From contig NZ_CP063311.1 of assembly GCF_015245355.1 (NCBI RefSeq), positions 951,313 to 1,015,312 on the forward strand: a stretch of DNA of 64,000 nucleotides, written 5' to 3'. Below the pieces are notes generated by a model. It was not told where the DNA came from and did no database searches. It saw only the letters and a list, made by a program, of their open reading frames with translations. This document shows positions 60,999-64,000 of the stretch, piece by piece; position 1 is the first letter of the stretch; the number at the start of each line of letters is the position of its first letter. This DNA comes from Anabaenopsis elenkinii CCIBt3563. Its GTDB lineage: Bacteria; Cyanobacteriota; Cyanobacteriia; Cyanobacteriales; Nostocaceae. The position numbers and the translations under genes were made by a program.

Positions 60999-62807
60999 CT
61001 ACTCCTCCATTAAAAAAAGTTTCCCCATATCTAAACGCACATACCATGGGAAAGGTTTATATTTTAAATTAACCCATTTCTCCTTAAATACTTCGGCTTG
61101 CAAGTGATAATCATCACCGTTACTGACTGAATTGTGCAGTCGTAAATATAACGTTACCCTGTGGGGTGTTTCCCTAGTCTTGATTAACCAGCACGGGAAA
61201 GTATTCTCACCATGAGGGTGATCTGTAAAGTCTAGATGATGGGCGCGAATACCTATATAAGCGGGAGATGTAGGCCAAGGTTCCCTGACTTTGAGAGTAC
61301 ATTCCCAATCTAAAGCTTGAACTTGATTCTCAGATACTATCTTGACTGGGGAAAAGTTTTTACAACCTGTTAACTGGGCTGTGGTGTAAGTATTGGGATG
61401 GGCGAAAATATTTTGTTTATCATCGTTAGCAATAATTTGACCTTGAGACATGACTAACAACTGTTGACATACCTCATAGGCTTCTTCTAGATTATGGGTC
61501 ACAAATAGGGTCACCCCTGAATAAGTGCTCAGAGTTTCAATTAATTGTTCTTGTAATTGGTGGCGCAGGTATGTATCTAGGGCGGAAAATGGTTCATCTA
61601 ATAGTAATGCTTCTGGTTTGATGGCTAAAGCTCTGGCTAAAGCTACCCGTTGTTGCTGTCCTCCCGAAAGTTGATGGGGGTAGCGGTTCTCTAATCCCTG
61701 TAACTGGACAGCTAGTAATTGCGCTTGTACCTGTTGTTTAATCTCTGACTTCGATAACCCTTGAGGTAAACCAAAAGCAATATTTTGCATCACAGTCATG
61801 TGAGGGAATAAAGCGTAATTCTGCATTAAGAAACCAATGCGGCGATCGCGTGGAGGTAAATTAACTCCCTTACGAGAATCAAATAACACCCGCCCATTTA
61901 AAATAATCATTCCTTTTGTAGGTGTTTCTATACCAGCAATACAGCGCAAAATCATACTTTTCCCAGCGCCTGAACCTCCCAGCAACCCCAAGGTATTACC
62001 ATCACCACTAAAACATACTTGCAGATCAAAGCCGGGAAGTTTTCTGTCAATATCTACAAATAATCCTGATAAATCGGGATGAGAAGCAGTTTGACATTTC
62101 TGATATTCCTGATTTCTCAGTCCTATGGGAAATGGCGAACTTGGCTGTTTATTCTTCCCCCGGTTTTCTTGCCACAAGTTAACTGCAATAATGCCCGATA
62201 GGGAAATACTCATGATCGCGATCGACCAAAACCAGGCTTCATTCATCGCCCCTGCTTCCACAGCAAAATAAATTGCCATGGGGATATTTTGAGTTTGTCC
62301 GGGAATATTACCCGCTAACATCAGGGTAGCCCCAAACTCACCTAAAGCCCGCGCAAAAGCTAAACTGGTGGCCGCCACAATTCCGGGAAATGCGAGGGGT
62401 AAACTGATCCGCCAAAAGATGGTTGATTCAGAAGCTCCCAGGGTTCTGGCTACTCGTAAAAGATTGCCATCAATTTGTTCAAAGGCTCCTAAAGCTGTTT
62501 TATACATGATGGGAAATGATACCACAGTGGCAGCAATGGCAGCACCATACCAAGTAAAAACAATGCTGAAATTAAACGGCTGTATCAGTTTACCCGCAGG
62601 GCCATTTCTCCCAAAAAATAGTAGTAATAAAAAGCCTACAACTGTAGGTGGTAAAATCAAAGGTGCGACAAAGATTCCTTCAATGAATGACTTGGCTTTA
62701 CCCTTATATCCTAACATCCAGTAAGCGGACAAAATCCCCAGGAAAAAGGTAATAACTGTGGCCAGTAGTGAGGTCTTTAGTGAGATCCACAGGGGCGATA
62801 AATCCAT
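60999..62807 (-). CDS. modBC: Fused molybdate ABC transporter permease-ATPase ModBC
   Basis: 602 residues. The N-terminal ModB part (1-215) has five or six helices and the EAA loop ARTLGASESTIFWRISLPLA. The C-terminal ModC part (about 245-602) has Walker A GGSGAGKS, the signature LSGGQQQRVALARAL, Walker B ALLLDEPFSALD and an extra C-terminal region. The fusion of both halves is known from Anabaena variabilis. It imports molybdate for nitrogenase and nitrate reductase. modA lies upstream on the same strand, separated by 135 bases. Confidence 0.95.
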   Translation of the reverse strand: MDLSPLWISLKTSLLATVITFFLGILSAYWMLGYKGKAKSFIEGIFVAPLILPPTVVGFLLLLFFGRNGPAGKLIQPFNFSIVFTWYGAAIAATVVSFPIMYKTALGAFEQIDGNLLRVARTLGASESTIFWRISLPLAFPGIVAATSLAFARALGEFGATLMLAGNIPGQTQNIPMAIYFAVEAGAMNEAWFWSIAIMSISLSGIIAVNLWQENRGKNKQPSSPFPIGLRNQEYQKCQTASHPDLSGLFVDIDRKLPGFDLQVCFSGDGNTLGLLGGSGAGKSMILRCIAGIETPTKGMIILNGRVLFDSRKGVNLPPRDRRIGFLMQNYALFPHMTVMQNIAFGLPQGLSKSEIKQQVQAQLLAVQLQGLENRYPHQLSGGQQQRVALARALAIKPEALLLDEPFSALDTYLRHQLQEQLIETLSTYSGVTLFVTHNLEEAYEVCQQLLVMSQGQIIANDDKQNIFAHPNTYTTAQLTGCKNFSPVKIVSENQVQALDWECTLKVREPWPTSPAYIGIRAHHLDFTDHPHGENTFPCWLIKTRETPHRVTLYLRLHNSVSNGDDYHLQAEVFKEKWVNLKYKPFPWYVRLDMGKLFLMEE

Positions 62808-62942
62808 ATTAATTGGTAATTTGTGTATATTTACAGAAGATTATAGAAATATTGTGGTGTGGTCATCTTGCCCAGTACCACTGTTCCTCATCTATGCTCC
62901 TTCAGCATTCTTGAAAAAAGGACACAAAACCACGATATGCTA

Positions 62943-63737
62943 TTAACTGACAATAAACCCGTATTTCCTGAGTATAACTTTTGCTTGATTACTTGATAAA
63001 AAATTGAGAAATTCTTTCCCAGCAGGGATATTTTTACTGGTTTTAATTACCGCCATGGGATAAACAATTTCAGAGTGGTATTTTTCATCAGCAGTCACTA
63101 CAACTTTGACTTTGTTAGAAATTTTGGCATCTGTGGCATATACTAAACCAGCATCAGCATCACCACTTTCTACTGCTGCTAAAACTTGACGCACATTATT
63201 AGCTAAAACTAATTTAGGCTTCACTTGCTCAAAAATACCCAGTTTTTTGAATACCTGGTCTGCGTATTCTCCTGCGGGTACACTTCTGGGTTCTCCCACA
63301 GCGATTCTCCTAACTCGAGTCTGTGTTAAATTGAAAAAGCTGTTAATGCCCGTGCTATTCTTGGGCACAATCAAAACTAAGCGGTTATTTGCGAGGTTGG
63401 TACGAGTACCCGGAAGTAAAAGTCCTTTTTGTTCTAGTGCATCCACTTGTTTTCTAGCAGCAGAAATAAATATATCTACAGGAGCACCTTGTTCAATTTG
63501 TCGTTGTAGTGCGCCAGAAGCCCCAAAGTTATATGTGATATTGACGTTTGGTTTACTTTGTTGATAAATGTCCTGTATTTCTGTGAGTACATCTCTGGTA
63601 CTAGCAGCCGCAGATACCAGTAAGTTGAGGTTTGACTGTGCTGCTGAGGGTGTGAAATTAATTAAAGGTAAGGTAATAGCTAGGATACAGCTAGTAACTG
63701 CTAGACCAATCCCAGCCAGAATCTGTCTTTTATTCAT
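62943..63737 (-). CDS. modA: Molybdate-binding periplasmic protein ModA
   Basis: 264 residues. Signal peptide (GIGLAVTSCILAITLPLINF core; AAQS cleavage region about 34). The binding fold shows NLLVSAAASTRDVLTEIQDI with the oxyanion-binding Ser, NITYNFGASGALQRQIEQG, APVDIFISAARKQVDAL and YATDAKISNKVKVV. First gene of modA-modBC, delivering molybdate to the fused transporter. Confidence 0.95.
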   Translation of the reverse strand: MNKRQILAGIGLAVTSCILAITLPLINFTPSAAQSNLNLLVSAAASTRDVLTEIQDIYQQSKPNVNITYNFGASGALQRQIEQGAPVDIFISAARKQVDALEQKGLLLPGTRTNLANNRLVLIVPKNSTGINSFFNLTQTRVRRIAVGEPRSVPAGEYADQVFKKLGIFEQVKPKLVLANNVRQVLAAVESGDADAGLVYATDAKISNKVKVVVTADEKYHSEIVYPMAVIKTSKNIPAGKEFLNFLSSNQAKVILRKYGFIVS

Positions 63738-64000
63738 ATTTTTATTTTTGGTGTGTAACTAAAATTTCCAGGCGGCTATAAAGCTGGTTCTTGATAATTT
63801 ACACATTAACTGAATTTAAATTCTGTAGCAAGTATAACTGACATCATGCTAAGATTTATGATCACATCTGGCATTTAAGACATAAAACCCAGTTTTTAGA
63901 CCAGATAACAGACTGTATTTTGTGTGTAAAGTCATTGATTACAGTACTTTTGGTAATTATTACCCTATATAAGCAAGTTTATTTAACGTTTAGCCAACAT
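63738..64000. other. Upstream region of modA, to the window edge
   Basis: No gene seen. AT-rich region expected to hold the modA promoter; I recognised no operator. Confidence 0.5.

Noticed and set aside
1-64000. CRISPR arrays, prophage, full insertion sequences, rRNA genes
   Set aside because: I looked for regularly spaced repeats, phage genes, transposases and rRNA signatures and found none.

Overview
The window is chromosomal DNA of a filamentous, most likely heterocyst-forming cyanobacterium (order Nostocales). The evidence is many GCGATCGC (HIP1) octamers, cyanobacterium-specific NDH-1 subunits (ndhS, ndhL), a tRNA-Leu(UAA) gene split by a group I intron, a HetZ-family gene, a biliverdin-type phytochrome, a fused modBC gene and several small families known mainly from cyanobacteria (DUF3007, DUF4327, DUF751). 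I cannot fix the genus from sequence alone. The first gene (DedA tail) is cut by the window edge.

Layout. 0-11.3 kb: argG, a large outer-membrane-like protein, then a phosphate-scavenging block: a small secreted protein, a Cna-B-like protein, PhoA, a CDF metal exporter and PhoX. Two stretches with 11-bp-period direct repeats look like Pho boxes. 11.8-18.4 kb: glycosyltransferase, rpsB (with a leader that can fold as a pseudoknot), tsf, a cyanobacterial unknown and recG. 18.4-22.0 kb: an AT-rich cassette without HIP1 sites, made of a HEPN-like protein, a 952-residue double-NTPase and a HicB-like protein. It looks like an uncharacterised defence or conflict system and is the best candidate here for something undescribed. 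22.0-33 kb: DUF2993 protein, UDP-glucose dehydrogenase and UDP-xylose synthase, a cation antiporter with universal-stress domains, ndhS, a kinase, rimM and an aminotransferase. 34-43.5 kb: a second kinase, trpA-DUF3007-ndhL, tRNA-Leu, a flippase-like protein, two lipoproteins, larC and a YrdC-family gene. 43.5-50 kb: HetZ-like protein, a convergent restriction-modification pair, DUF751-rbfA and a second CDF transporter. 50-56 kb: phytochrome, response regulator and a multi-PAS hybrid kinase. 56-64 kb: a truncated kinase-like protein, a hydrolase, a HAD phosphatase and a molybdate block (XRE/periplasmic-fold regulator, mop, modBC, modA).

A cross-cutting feature is a family of small dispersed repeats of about 25-33 bp (core ATGGCTAACGCCACGC, a short variable part, then GCTATCAGAGA). 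They lie between genes and also inside genes in frame: three times in the antiporter, once each in recG and its upstream neighbour, at the first codons of the phytochrome, and at the last codons of its response regulator.

All functional calls come from reading motifs and from knowledge of families. No database search, folding or alignment program was run.
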